From Paraescarpia echinospica (taxonomy: Eukaryota; Annelida; Polychaeta; Sabellida; Siboglinidae), in assembly GCA_020002185.1 (NCBI GenBank), contig JAHLWY010000260.1, positions 62,001 to 126,000 on the forward strand: a stretch of DNA of 64,000 nt. Direction: 5' to 3'. Numbering within the stretch: the stretch's first letter is position 1; every line of letters begins with the position of its first letter. A program made the position numbers and the translations under genes. Shown here piece by piece: positions 35,001-50,000 of this stretch. The notes beneath the pieces were generated by a model that worked only from the letters and a program-made list of their open reading frames with translations, made no database searches and had not been told where the DNA came from.

Positions 35001-38000
35001 TTACATAAGCTGGCTGTAATGTGGAATTTTGCTTTGAGTCAGCATGATGTTTTTTAAATTTACATAAAATCAGAATTACAATGGTTAGTATTTAATAAAC
35101 AAGATAAAGTTATTGAGGTTCTTTCAGTTCCTTAAAGTTTGACTTGAAAAGACAGTAATACAGTTCTAGTCTTTGTAAATTAGCTATGCCTATAGTGTAT
35201 AGATGCATTTACATTAGAGTTACGCTTTCTTCATGTTTGATTTCCACCAATGCTGGTTATGAACGTCTACCTTACCTTGTTAACTGGATGCTTCAAAACA
35301 CCTCATAGTTCACTGACAGTGGTGTTCTTTTCCGGACAATATCTGACACGGTTCTGAACTATTACTGACAGCAGGCCTATATTTCTGAAAATCAGTGTAA
35401 ATGGAAAGACGGATTACTGACAGAAAGATTTTGGGGTAGGCAGGTCTGTAATAAGCATAATACACACGCAGTATCATATATCATCAATGACAATGGGCTT
35501 AAGTGATCTTGCTTGTAATCCCTTAGCATTTTTAGTCCTGTGGGCCGAAGTCCAATGGACTCTGCGTGTGCCGTCCGCCGTTAGCTGCCATATCTCAGAA
35601 ACTGTTCAGCAACTTTTTCTCAAACTTTGCATAGACATATTTTAGGGTACTCCCATTGTGCACGAGCAATCTGTATTTGATTGAATCATTACCAAAACTG
35701 GTAAATTTTCACATTTTGCCTATTTTTGTCAAAAACTCTTCAGTAATTTATTTCTCTGATTTTGCATAGACATTTCATGTGGTAGTGCCACTATACACAA
35801 GAAATCTGTATTTAATTGAATAATTCTAAGAGCACCCCAGGGCCCCCCAAAATGCCAAATTTTCCTACCATTTCCCTACTGCTGTAGGCCACCTGCAGCA
35901 GTCTGGGCCATTAATATCTATTTATAACTGGATAGTGGATTTTGCCCTATATCTGATCACTGGGGTGGGTGAGTGGAGCGGTCTGGTGTCAGAGATTATG
36001 CTGTAAGCCTCTGTATTGGACTAGCCTTGGCTCACTGCTTGCCATGGTCTCGGTGTCAAACAGAATGCCTCCATGTGGGCTGAATTATCAATGCAATATA
36101 AAGATTATGATCTAGGATTAAAATAAAATAACTTAGGCATAAAATAATATGTAAAATAACTTAAAAGATATCCTCAAAAAGGTTAAAGCATATTTAGCCA
36201 AAATTATAAGGAATATTATTCAGTTGTTTTATTATACATGCAGCTATTGCTTCACTCCAATTCAATCAGTATTGCTATGTATATGTACCTTGTGAACAAA
36301 TAAAATGTTATTATAGTTCATCTCTTTCTTCTTTCCATTCTGGGGTAGGGTGGTAGGAACAAAATGAGAACAGAAAACGTGTGCACATTTTCTTATTCTG
36401 TAATGCATACATTTTAGATAGGTATATATTTGGGACTCTTCCCAATAGAACATTACAATAGGCAAGGTAAGGGTAAATAAAAGTATAATACAATTATTTT
36501 AGAGTGCTTGGACAGTTTATTGTTTACCTTATTAATGATACAAATTTCCAAGTTATCCCATTGTATGAAGAAATTTGTATTGTCTTAAAACATAGTAGGA
36601 TAAGTAAGCAAAGTTACAGCAGTAACATCTTTTATAAATTATGGGAAATAGTCGATGACAAATCTAAAATAGAACATTTTCTAAAGTTCCTAACAAACAG
36701 TACTGTTATATTCCAGCTGTCAAATCATTTGATTTGGTGTATCATCCCCTTTCAGACTTGGACACCAGCCATTAGAGCAATTGTTTACACCTTGCGATGT
36801 GAGATCAACATTGGCGTCCAAGTGACAGTGACATCTAGCGTTACCGTTGCCATCCGGGATGTCAATGACAAAGCGCCATTTTTCATGTGTGCCCCGTACC
36901 ACAAAGTCATCAGTGAGGTGGGATTCAGCAAAAGTAAACAATTTAAAGATGTACCAGAACTGTTTATGTACCCAACATCCTTGTAGTTCTCTATGGTATT
37001 CCCTGGTTTTCTATTTATGTTTTAAGCCATCAGCCAAATGACCAACCTGTATATGATGATGTTAGAATATTCCATTACTCTTAAATTTAGACTAAGTGCC
37101 ATGGGAAGTTTGGAAACCTTGTGTAGGCGGATAGACAGATACTGGTGTTAATAAAAACATTGTTAATATTTTTATAAAGATATCAAGATAATCTATGACA
37201 TTTTTATAAAGAAAACATCGCATGCATGTGTCTACTGACTTGTGTTTGTTATAATTTAATTGTTCTCATTTCGCGGTGCAGTTAACGATGGTTTCTACGA
37301 CCGTGTTCACCTTCAGTGGCTTGGCAGCTGATTACGACATGGACGGAGGCATCTCTGGCTACAGCATCGTTGTAAGTGACACTTATTTGGTGATGTTCTA
37401 ATATGAAAGCAAGTTACAAAAAAGTCAAGATTATTCTTGAGGATTTTTGTGGACAATATTCTATGTAATATGTTGTACTTAGAATTATATGGAATCTATG
37501 GTATTCTTTATCATCAGTAGATAATTATGTAGAATTTTTGCTGATTTCTATAAAATAATGGACTATAGAATTCTGTGGAATCTGAAGTGTTCTACTGTTT
37601 TCAATACCGTCTGTTGATTATTCTGTAAGATTTTTTTGGATGGTTTTCTGTAAATTATTTTTAGTACAATTCTACATAATTTATAGTGCTCCATCCATAA
37701 CATATTTTTATTCTGCTACATTACTTACGTTATGTTGATTTCTGTACAAATTTCTATAGAAATCTGTAAATTTCTATACAAATCTAGTCATTTCTAATAA
37801 ATATATAGCTTTCTGAAGATTTCTTGCTTAGGGTAGAAAGATCAGTGGATTGTGGGACAGGATGTTGGAGAAGTTGTTGAAAGGATAACTGTAAGGGATT
37901 GTGTAGGATAGGTCAGAAACATAAATATGATATGTGTCAGGGAAGTGACTGTGATAGAGACGATGGATTAGTAGAGTATAAAGGGGACTTGGAAAGCAGA

Positions 38001-41000
38001 ATAAGATGGAATAAAGTGAAAGGAAGATAAACATTCAGGTTATAAAATATTGCAAAAAGAACTTCAAGAAAGGTAGAGAGAGCAGGTGAATATGGTAGGT
38101 AAAGTTGAGAGGATGTTGATCGATTAACAAGTGCTGACAATTACACACGAATATATCTGTGTAACTTCAGTGTGGCTATTGACAGAGACCCTATTAGCCA
38201 TCAGGCATTCCACCTTGTGTCTATGACAGCGGAAATAAAATACTGAAAAACCTGTTGCAAATTCACAGAGCCAATGGTCTAGGTGCACATAAACCCATAC
38301 AGGCACCTGCATTTGTGAAACTTTGTGTTATTTGCTTGACAGAGTGGAGATGAAGGTGTGTTTGTTATGAGCGGTGCGTCTTCTGAAGGATCTGTTGTAC
38401 TGCAAGGAACACTCGACTACGATCGTGGACCCCGAAAATACACACTCAATATCAGCGTCACTGTAAGTATATAGAAATTGTCATGGTTAATATGACTTGT
38501 AAGCTGCATTTTCCATGAAAATATTATCACTATGATAACATTATGAGTACCAATACAATTTTTTTCCACAGATCTGATTGGGTGAAAGGTAGCCTTGTAT
38601 TACTGCACAGCTGTTTGAATAATTTTAATGTTAGACTGTCACCTGGTCAAAGTCCACGTCCATCACAAGGGATGGCTTATAGAAGTTGTTTTGCCACCTC
38701 GTGTAAAGCTCGGTATCAAATATAATTTCATTCTTTCATTGATCATTTAAATACCTGCCAACTCTTCTAGAAAATCTGAGTCTCCTGGATTTTTGGTTTA
38801 TATCTCGGTCTCCCGGAATACAAGCAAATCTGCTGGATTTTTGCTGAAAATCTCCAAAAGCATTCCCCAATCTTCAAGGCAGTGCGATACCACGGGAGAT
38901 GTGCTGAACCGCTGAATTTCCAGAGAAAAATTTCCAACAGCCCCCCATTTTCGATCGTTTGAGACAACGAACCGGTGAAGTTCCAGCAAAAAATCTTCTA
39001 CAGCCCCCATCTTCCGATGTCAAGATCTGAGAGAATGCGACAAGACAGTGCGACACGTGCTGAACCGCTGATGCATCTCCCAGATAATAAAGTTGACAGG
39101 TATACGTTTATTTTTCATACATCCGTCAAAACGGCATATGGCAGATTGAAGAGTGTTGCAACTGCACATTTGTAGGATACAGGAGAACCACCTCTGTCCA
39201 ACTGGGGCCTGCTCTACATCACGCTGGCTGATGGTGACGACGAGAATCCTGTCTTCGACCACGACATCTACTATCTGACCCTTCCAGAGAAAGTGAGATC
39301 TAACTATAATCGAGCTAATTGTGTGTGGATTAAGGATTATTATTAGGTGTAGGGTTCATACCGAACATAATTAAAATGTTCACATTGTACATGTTTTCTG
39401 CGATCAAGTTTGCCAATTGGTTGAGTGCAGTTGACATAACTTGCGTAATGTAACAGTTAGTGTAGTTACAGTCATATTTGGTGATGGATTCTGCTTTGCT
39501 TTTGATCTGCAAACATATGTTTTATCACAACTTCATTCAGAAGTAACCTGGTTGTTTTCCTTGTAGAAACCCAGTATAATCAACAGCAGTTTCTCCACTG
39601 ATCCAGCAGTATTTGCCCATGACCTGGACATTGGCATCAATGACACAGTTGCATACAGTCTTGACGCAGGTTAGTGTAGTGTTGCACTGGATCTCAAATG
39701 CCTTGCAATGCAATAGTTGTGGTGTTTGTGTCCTCACCTTTAATAATAATAATAACAATTGTTATTGCCTGAAAAATAGATGAGCACAAAGGAAACAAAC
39801 CCAATATCAAGCAGTTAGTCACCTGTATGCGGATTATGTGCAGGAATGTAAACATGTTCAGTAGGTACCTTAGTAATGTTACTGTAATATTGTGACCATT
39901 TAAAAATATGAAACACTGGTTGCAAAATAGAACAGCTCTTTCTGTAATCTGTGTCTAGGATTGTGTTGATGGCATTCCAAAAGGTACCGTGACCCTCTTA
40001 ATTGAAACAATCTCTCTATCCAACTTCTGATTTAACTCTGACAAAGCTGAATCTCTCAGTCAGTGCTGCATGCCATGATAAGATTGTTCTTCGTTGTTAG
40101 ACTGTACAGCAGGCCAACTGTTTAGTGCACAGAATTTGTGCACTTCTGATAAGAGACTGTCTTGATGTGGAGAATGTGTCCTCTGTTTGTACGCAGTAAT
40201 GGTCATTTCAGTTCTAAGTTACATCTGTTGTTACAGGTTATACACACAGTGGCGTCACCTACTTCAGTATTGATCATGTGACTGGTCATGTGATACCACT
40301 TCACGTCTTAGACTGCAGTGAAAAAGACCAGTTCATCATGAGATTAAAAGTAAGGTCTTAGGATGCTTCAAGTTTAAATAACCACTATTATGATACAGTA
40401 AAATGTGTCCATATTGAGTGGACATTGTTATGACTTTGCTGTCTGTCTGTTATGGCCAGATTACTGCAGTGATATAGGTAGAGGATGAAGCAAACTAGTT
40501 ATATAACGGCTCAACTCTAGTAAGACACTTGTGTTGTTTTATGTGGTAAAAATGGAATATTTAAACAATTCTTGCTGTGTTTGTGTCAGACGTACCAGGT
40601 GAACAACCCAACGAACCGGTTCAGTTATGTGACACTAATAGTGACTGTGGAGGACATCAATGACCATCGGCCAGAGATACAGTGGTCATTGTACAACGTC
40701 ACCATCCCTGAGAACTCTCCACGCAACTACCATGTGTTGATGCTACAGGCCGTTGATTACGATAGGGTATGTGCTCACATCAGCAGCTTGATGAGAATGG
40801 TGGCTCTTACGATAGCAGCCGTTTTAGTGTTTTGCTAAATTTATCAGTTATTGTTTTGCTGATTGTATCTTCTTTGTTGCTTTATATATTTTACATTTCT
40901 ATATTTGTAATTATAAAGCATTTCCGTGTCACATATATATCGTTTGTTGGTGTAAATAATTAATTTTGATCTTTTGACAACTATACTTAAGCTTATCCTT

Positions 41001-44000
41001 AAATATAAATCCTGCCATATATAGCATGACAATTAATACTTGTAATTAAGACACTGGTGTAATTTCAATACCTTCAGAGTATGCATGTTTCATGAGTTTC
41101 ACAAGTTTCGTAAGTGACAAAAGTGTACAACTTGGTCATGTTTATTGGCATTATTTAAATTCATTCATTCATACAGTCTTCAGAACTACACAATAATAAG
41201 AAAGCCTTGTCATACTTATGAAGTCTAATTTTTGTTTATCTGTATTCACTTCTATTCTATGTGTATTCACTATGTCTGTGTATTCACTTCTATTATATAT
41301 GTATTCACGATGTCTATGTGTATTCACTTCTATTCTGTGTGTATTCACTATGTGTATTCACTATGTCTATGTGTATTCACTTCTATTCTATGTGTATTCA
41401 CTATGTCTATGTGCATTCCATCCTATTCTATGTGTATTCACTATGTCTACATGTGTATTCACTTCTATGTCCTCCATCTTTCATAATTGAAAAAACACTT
41501 CTGTAAATATTTTCAGAGCCACTAATTGTACCCTAGAAGTGCACTTGTGTCGCTGAAACCTGCTGGCAGTGAATAGTTTTGTTTTAGTTAGTTAAGTCTA
41601 TTCAATATTTAGCTGATAATTTATTTTACATAAGTTATTTATTTACAAATGCATGTGTAAATTCCATATTATATTTTTATTTCTGTTTTAATAATTATGA
41701 TTTTATAGTGATTCTTTTTTAACAATGTTGTATTTTAAGCACATTTGGACAGGTTTCTATATCTGGATACATGGTGCTATACATATAAATTTATGATTAT
41801 TATTTCAGGGGAGCAATGCTGTGTTTGCGTTCCATGCCATTGATCCGGGGGGTGTCTTTGACATCTCTCCTTATTCTGGGGTCATCTATGTACTCAACCC
41901 AGCAAAACTTGACAGAGAAGTACAGGATACGTTTAATGTTACTGTGAGTCACAACTTTTATTGCTATCTTTAATAACCCTATATTAAGGAATTAGTTTTA
42001 TTAAAAGAAGGAACATTGTTGTTCAAAAGCATTATTTCCTTGCTTGCTTCCTCTTGTTTAAGTTTGAATAATTGTTTTGGTACTTGGTAAATCCTTGATC
42101 ATTAATTATTTCTTATTAAATAAACATATAATTCATCCAGTTGGAAAACTGTTCATGATTATGAATTTGTATCTGTCATTAAAACTACTCATGAACGCCA
42201 ATTTTTTTTATTATTTATTGTGACTTTTAGAAAACTAAACTCGTGAACATCTAAATTTGTTTCTGATTACTTGTGGTGAATTGTAAAACCACTCATGCCC
42301 GAATATCTGAATATATGCCTGTGGTTACCAGTGATGTCACAAGACAACAGTTTCTGCCAGGTTGTTGACACATTCCTTGTTGCAGGTATACACGGAGGAG
42401 ACAGAATCATTAGAGAGACACAGAAGTGACAATGTAACAGTGACAATCACTCTCTCGGATACCAATGACAATAGCCCCGCCTTCCAGAATGACACATATC
42501 ATTTCACTGTCAGCAGTTTAGCACCTGTGAACAGCAGCATTGGCACGGTTGGTGGTTTAAACATGGTTGTATGCATGTCCTTTGAAAGTTCTTCACCTTC
42601 GAGTGAAGTACATTATTGGTACCGTAAATATGTTTTGTTTATAAAATTATGATGCACTGCAAAATTAGTTGTATTTCAGGAAACACAGAGTTGTGTACTC
42701 ACACGATCTGTATTGAGTGGTGAACCACTCTTCAGAGGGCGTCACCGTGGTGTTGGTAGAAATTTCTTAGTCAGTGGGAATGAGTTTAAGAATAAAAATA
42801 TGTTACGGTGATAATTACTTCGTTTTGTTTGTTGCTCCATGATTGAGTGTAAACTAGTATAAACTGTTTATTGTATACTTTCGCGTAACATTTAAATTAT
42901 AGTGTTTTGGTTATTTTTGCAGATATCTGCTACAGATCTGGACCAAGGCAGGAATGCTGAAGTAAATTATCAAATACTGTTTGCAACAAAACAGGCCCAA
43001 TCCATATTCTCATTAGATGGCAGCACAGGTACACTCAGTATTCTCAAGCGACTGAATAAACCATACATGGACAGATACATACTGACCATTGAAGCAAGGG
43101 ATCAGCCAGTAATCCACACTCAGAGCAGGTATGAGTCTGAGGGAGCATACAGGTAGCTTTTATATAAAATACTTATGTGGATTGTTAAAGTATTCACCAC
43201 TGCTAGATGTGAAGTTAACAAAGTATGTGTTGTTAGTAGTGCGTGTATCTGTCGGGTCGACAATGATTTGTGTAAATTCTTAAGAAAGTACAACCAAAAT
43301 ATTATGTAAAAGCCAACAAGAATCAACATTTTTAGTATGTTGATAGCAGTGAACGAACCTATCGGCTCGACATAAAGATTTGTGTAAACTCTAAAGCACT
43401 ACCCAAATATTTATATGTTGTGATCTCCAGGAATAAATTAGTTTTTACCAGATGATTTTATCATGAAGGCATCCTAAAGTTATGATTTAATGTTGCTTCA
43501 ATGTTAAATTTAACACACCTTCCACTGTTACTATGTTCTTCCCAGGCGAATCAACTCTGGCCAAAATTATGTACAACAGATGTTGACTCAAATTCAAGCA
43601 GACCCAAATAGTAAAAATAATAATATGGTCTTATTTAGCTCCGGCATCAGCCTAGAAGGCGCCCATTGGACTTACTCTGTTATTAGAGCAAGTCTTTTTC
43701 ACTCTGTGGGTATTTTACGCAACACCCTTGCATAGACACTAGCTAAAAGGGAATAATGGCTTATAGTGTCTGTCCTGAAAGACACAAGCAAATTGGGGTG
43801 AACAAAATGTTTCAGAACGAGTGGTCGGTGGGTGGGTTCAAACCACTGTCCCCTCATTCGACAGTCCAAATCTCTACCGCACCCATCGTGATAAGGCAAG
43901 GGTTCAGGGTAATGTGGAGCGCAGTGACGCAGTGCATAGAGCTTCGATCTCTCGACTGAGAGAACCCGGGTTCAAATCCTGTGCTGCTGTGTCGAAACTT

Positions 44001-47000
44001 TGGCAAGTTCGTTCACTCTGTGTGTCACCAGTTCACTCAGGTGTGTGAATGAGTACACAAATTAGTCCTTTTAAACATAACATGCATTTACCTTGTAGAG
44101 GCTTTTGTCGATGTGACACAACTACTTCATCAGTACATGTGACATATGACGTCATCATACATTGAGATAGTTCGTAATCCCCCTCGTCTCAAGTACACTA
44201 CTGTCTTAATTAAGAGGGCATAGGACATAGAACGGATGTTGACAACACAAGGAAAAGAAATACACGAGGAGCAAGACAAAATATCTGTCAACCATCAACA
44301 AAATCGCAACAACACAAAATCATATCATAGACTGGAAAGGAGCAAAAATTGTGGACAAGGAAACCAACAGAAGAACACGGGAAATAAAAGAAACCGTATA
44401 TGGATCAGAAAAGACAGGACATCAATCAGTCGAGACGGGAATTACGAACTATCTCGTATGTATGATACGTCACATGAACTGAAGAAGTTGGTGTGTCACA
44501 TCGACGAAAGACTCTACAAGATAAATTCACGTATTGGGTATGTTTAAAAGAACTAATCTGCATAGAAATGAACTCTCCTGAAGAATGTTCAGCAATTAAT
44601 GTATGAATGAGTACCTGGCTGTAAACACTGGTGGATTTTTGTATACAGATAGTCTTCGCACAGTAATTACAGAATGGCTGAATGCTTCCCAGAGAAGTCA
44701 AAATGATGTTCAATTGAACAGGTCTGCCAGGGAGTAAAGTGTAAAAAGCTTTGAACAGTCCTGTGGACTGGATACTGTGCTATATAAGAACTTATCTTTA
44801 ATGTCTCATGGTAATGTTTATTTGCAGATCGTGTGTTGCCAAGGTGACAATTGATGTGGAAATGGCCAATGAGCACATGCCACATTTCATTGGTGCGCCG
44901 TATCATGTGACCATCACAGAGGCGACACCTGTTGGTAGTTCCTTCCTCCACCTCCAGGTCAGTTTGTTAATTAAATTTACCTTACCTCCTGTGGCCTTGT
45001 GGTCCATAAGGCTCCTGTGCAACTCCTCCATCTTGCCCTGTCAATGGCTGCGCATCTTGCTTTGCTCCATGTTGTCCATCCCACTTGGTTTCACACTTTT
45101 TCCACAGTGGTTCTCCATATTGGTTTTGGATGACCCAGTTTTCTCTTTCCTTCTGGCATCCACAAATGATCAATTTAATTCCATAAATATGCAGAACTCT
45201 ATTCACGAACATACAACAACCTAACCACAAACTGCACCATCTACTGCCTCTCCCCCCGGACACCTCCATACGCAATCCGAAAAACACGTGTGTACAGTGC
45301 TCCTCGGTGTAGGACCGAACTCACAACATATGGACTGTATCACTGGCAGAAACCGGACATTTTTCATTTCCTACGAATTACTCGCAGTTGACAGTGAATC
45401 TTGTTTTAATTATTTGTTCTATTTACGTATTTACACGCAAATAAGACATTTTAATTATTTATAATTTCATTTATCTAGGTTGTATATTCCATTTAGTGTT
45501 TTATTAATCTACTTTATTTATTTATTTTATAAATTTTAATGTACCTAGTGTACTTTTCAGCCACAGTGGCTGCCAAAGAAAATAATATTATTATTATAAT
45601 AATAAAATTCGGATATGTCCTTTAGCTTTGACAACACATGGAGTTGGCGTCATTTTCTGGATAGTTGTGTGACTTGTCGTTATATTATTTTGTGTATCAG
45701 TTGTGCTAGGTGTATTTATCACATGGCTTTGTGTTGGATGTTTTTGAATTTGTGAAATTATCAACTGACATAGAGTTTGTAGATATGTATAGCATCATCA
45801 ATGCAAACACACCCGTGTGTATCTTATTGCATTTCATATATTTAATTTAAAAGTTGTCTAAATTCTAAACTATCTAAAAATAAGCACAACTTGTAACGTT
45901 AGGAAACAAAGTACAAAAAAGTTTAATGCAAAAAACTACGTGCAACCATAACAAATTGTCTTGGTGAGTTTGTAATTGCACTGCAGGGAATGTGTTTCAT
46001 AAAATGATGTGGGGCCTAACGGGTTAAATTAGTTCATGTCATTTGGTTAACTCAGTTTGTGTCCATCTTTAGGCAACAGATGAAGATGGCGACATTGATC
46101 TGATATTCGGCTATCTGTCAGTTCATCCGTCCTCCAAGTGTTTCAATATCGACAGAAACAGGTATAAATAATTAGGGGTGACTGTTAGGGATAGTTTTAG
46201 TATTGTAAAATGTATTACTACTGCATTACCAAAGTGTCATAACTATCGCAGACGTATCACGATGGTGTCATGGAATAACAAAGCAAATCAAAACCATAAT
46301 TAACTGGTGATGCTATCTCATGGCCCTGGATGTACTTGTAACTTGATTCAAAATGATGATGTCAGGTATATAAACAATATATTACAAAATATAGATAGAA
46401 AAGCATGTTTTGAACAGTTATACAGTGGCAAAAGTAACCCTGCAGAATGTTTTGATTAACCATTGGGGTCAACTATGACTGTTCCAGTGGCTGGGTTTAT
46501 ACACTGCAACCGCTGGACCATGAACACACTGACTCCTTCACACTTCAAGTAACAGTGTCAGATGGGAAACATGTAAGTACTAAAGTTGTTACTACCACTA
46601 GCATATTAATTGCTGAAGTGTAAGGGCAGATCTAAGATTTAACCAATGGATGGCACAACCGCCCATCACCCACCTTGAAGCTCAGCAAAAAAGTCCAACT
46701 GCACTCCCCTTGAGGATCACCAAAATCATCTAATTGCTCTCTCTCTCTCTGAGGACAAAATGGGGGAGGAGTGAGCATGCACCCCCCCCCCCCCGAAACA
46801 CCCTCAATCTGCAAAAATGCAACCAGTTAAGCCCTCATTGTTAGCAAAACCTGGATTCTGTAGTAGGCATCCTGCAGTCTCATGAGACCGTGGATCTGCA
46901 GCCTGGTTTTGATGTCGATAATCAGTTTGTAGAGCAGCGTATGTTGTGGCTGTAGAGGCCGATTCTTGTGTGGCAGTCCTTGCTGCACCTGCTGTACCTG

Positions 47001-50000
47001 AAGGCGCTCTCTGCTCTGTTTTCAGTCTGGGTGTTTTTCCTGTGGCTACATTTGTCTTCTGCTAGCCTATGGAGGCTCTACTCTCTTCTTTTGAGACCCC
47101 TGTGTTGTTCCTGTCTCCATGTGGATCTGTCTCCAGCAAACTCCTCCCAGTTGTCAACATCTATGTCTAGTGCCTTCATGTCTCACTTGCATACGTCCTT
47201 GAAGCGCAGATGGATACATCCTGCAGCTCTCTTTCAGATGGAAGACTCCCAAAAGACATTCTCTATGGACAGTTCTGGATTCATGCCTGTTCAACTGTTC
47301 TTTAAAGTAACCTTAAATTGCCTTATATTAATCACCCTCTCAAACCAGGGGTGGTAACAGTATGAGAGAAGGTTGTTGAACCAGCTGTACTTTGTCCTAC
47401 TTGTGGGTCTTGATTGTGGGAACCAGTCATGCCTCAGAGGTCAATTACATGAACTTGCAGTTATTCCCGTTTACCCCTGCGTTACTGCCGATAGCTACTG
47501 TTTAGTATTTGCATATTTTGTGGCTGCAACATTCAAATTGCAAATTTGGCAGGCAGTATACATTCAACATATATATTACATTATTATTGTGAGAACATTA
47601 TATTAAAGCATGTGCAACAGACAAGTCTGTTTAAATCATATAATACAGTGTAGCTACGTTAATGGCCAGTTCTTCTCACAACTCTAGTTTGATGTTGCAA
47701 ACTCTACCTTAGGAATAGGAGGTTTGATGTTCCTGTAGCATTGCAATGGTTTTATCTAATGCAAATTACATCCAGTGCTTTGAATTGGATACCACATTGG
47801 TTTCAGCACATCTGGAAGTAGGTTCTAATCCAGCTTCTCTTGTAAGCACACAGCAGGAATTTGTGAGATGGTTATACATGACATCGCCATCAAATGTGAG
47901 ATGGCTATTCGTAATATCACCATCAAATGTACCAAACATTGGAAGCACACTGTGTAACATTGATTGGACACCAATAATGATGATGATGCAATTGGTTAAA
48001 CATTTTCATATGAAATGCCAGAGAGGCAAAGATATTTTATCCAGGGAACTGGTTATCACATGTATTCCTCTTATATTGAGTTAAGAATATCTATTAGATA
48101 CGAAAATGGATGCTTGTAAAGATTGTGATTTCAATTTTTAAAAATGTCAATCCTTTGTACACATGTTAATATGTGTTGTATGATTGATGTAAATTATGCA
48201 TGAACAAACGATGCATGGCCATCGAAAATAATGTAAACAAAGCATGTTACAATGTAAACATTTAATTATCAATAAAAAATTATCAAGTGTACATTGCTTA
48301 CATAAAACTGTCATTGAAATTCAAAGTGATAGCTTAGCTAATTTTCTCAGTCTATATCCAGGGTGTCAATCTCTTGTTAATATGTGATGTCATAAACTTG
48401 TCTCATGTAGAATATGACAGCCGACGTCATTGTGACAGTGGACGATGTAAACGACAATGACCCGGAGTTCCCTCTGGCAACTTACGTATTCAACGTCACA
48501 GAGGAACAGCCACCAGGTGTCACTGTTGGGCATATCCAGGTGAGAGATTGTTTGATACAAAACTAGATTAAGAATTTTTGAATGGCTTGCCAAAGCGCAA
48601 TGCTGAATGTATGCTGCTGACAGAGGTGGAGGAAGATGCAGTGGACACTGCATTATGATGAAGTGACCAACTGACCGACACACAGACAGACATACAGACA
48701 GACACATAGCCAGACAGACAGTATATACTTTGACCATCATAAGCATATAAAAATACAATATACTAGTCATAGTAAGGTCCGGGAGGCTCACGTTAAGACA
48801 ATTATATGTCGCTATCATGGCAGACACCCTACTAATGTTATATATTTAATCGAATCGTTATCAGATTATCACATGATCAACTACACAATATATATGCATA
48901 TATGTATAGTTGATCATGTGATAATCTGATAATGATATATATTTTAATTTAAACAAATACTCAGTCATGTCTGATTTAAGAATGACAAATATAACAGGAT
49001 TATGACAGCAGGATCCATAATTCTTGATAAACTAATTTTTTGTGTAAGTGGAAAAACCATATAAGCTGTGTGTAAGAATTTTAGTTGATATGTGGAGTTT
49101 TGTTAACAGTTTGTATAATGTTGCATCTAATGTTGTTTTTGTACATACTTTACCCTCTTTCAGATATTAGTAGGACTAGGAGAAAATGTAACACATGTCT
49201 TGATGAATTCTGTTATAGGCCACCGACCATGACAGTGGAATAAATGCTGACATTGAGTACATGATTGCTGGCACAAGGTAACCAACATCTGGGGTACCTC
49301 TGTCTTCTGTGCCAGATGCCTGTACTTTTACGCTATAACAGTAGATTAAATATTTCTTGTTTGGGCATATACCAAGGCCCAATTAATTATTAAATTTGTT
49401 TGGCATGTGTAAAATGCAAACAAACAGCTATGTTGCATAGGTAGAAAATAACTATTCCACAATTATATTCTGATAAAATTTCAGCTCAACTCACCTGCCA
49501 TATACTTGTTAAATGGCGATCCATGATTTACTGTTTAACAAGAATTATGTTTAAATGTTTATTTTCACATGTACAGACGGTTTTTATATTAAAACAACCT
49601 GTTATAGCCATATTTACAAGGTAAGTGGAGAACAAGAGATAGGGAGTGTGGAGTCTGATGGTGGAGATGGTAGGGAAATGGGATCAGTGACAAAAGAAAG
49701 AAAACAAAAATCGAGGACCCACCATTGCCCATTTCACCCCGGACTTTGGGACAAAAAATAGAAAAACATCAAACACCTTTGATTAAATTCAAAATATGTT
49801 TCTATTAACCATTATTAATATTGCATTAACGAATCAAATGGATTTTGACAAATAATTGTACATTATTATAAAGCATTTATAGAGCGCCTTGTGTCTGGAT
49901 GACAAATCTGCTCAAAGGCGTTGACAATCGTAGAGTATAAATAAAATACATTAAATGACCTAAAACATATTAAATAGAAATATTAAATAGAAAGATAAAC

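Noticed and set aside
37828..38140. Minus-strand frames of 67-68 residues in intron 6
   Set aside because: Hydrophobic low-complexity frames without start context or conservation signs; they lie in a cadherin intron on the other strand.
41218..41506. Three long frames rich in Tyr, Cys and Val
   Set aside because: They come from the TGTGTATTCACT minisatellite; no sign of a gene.
43820..43860. GGTTCAAACC word as a second SINE head upstream of SINE copy 2
   Set aside because: There is no A box at the right distance and no similarity to the SINE head beyond the B-box-like word.
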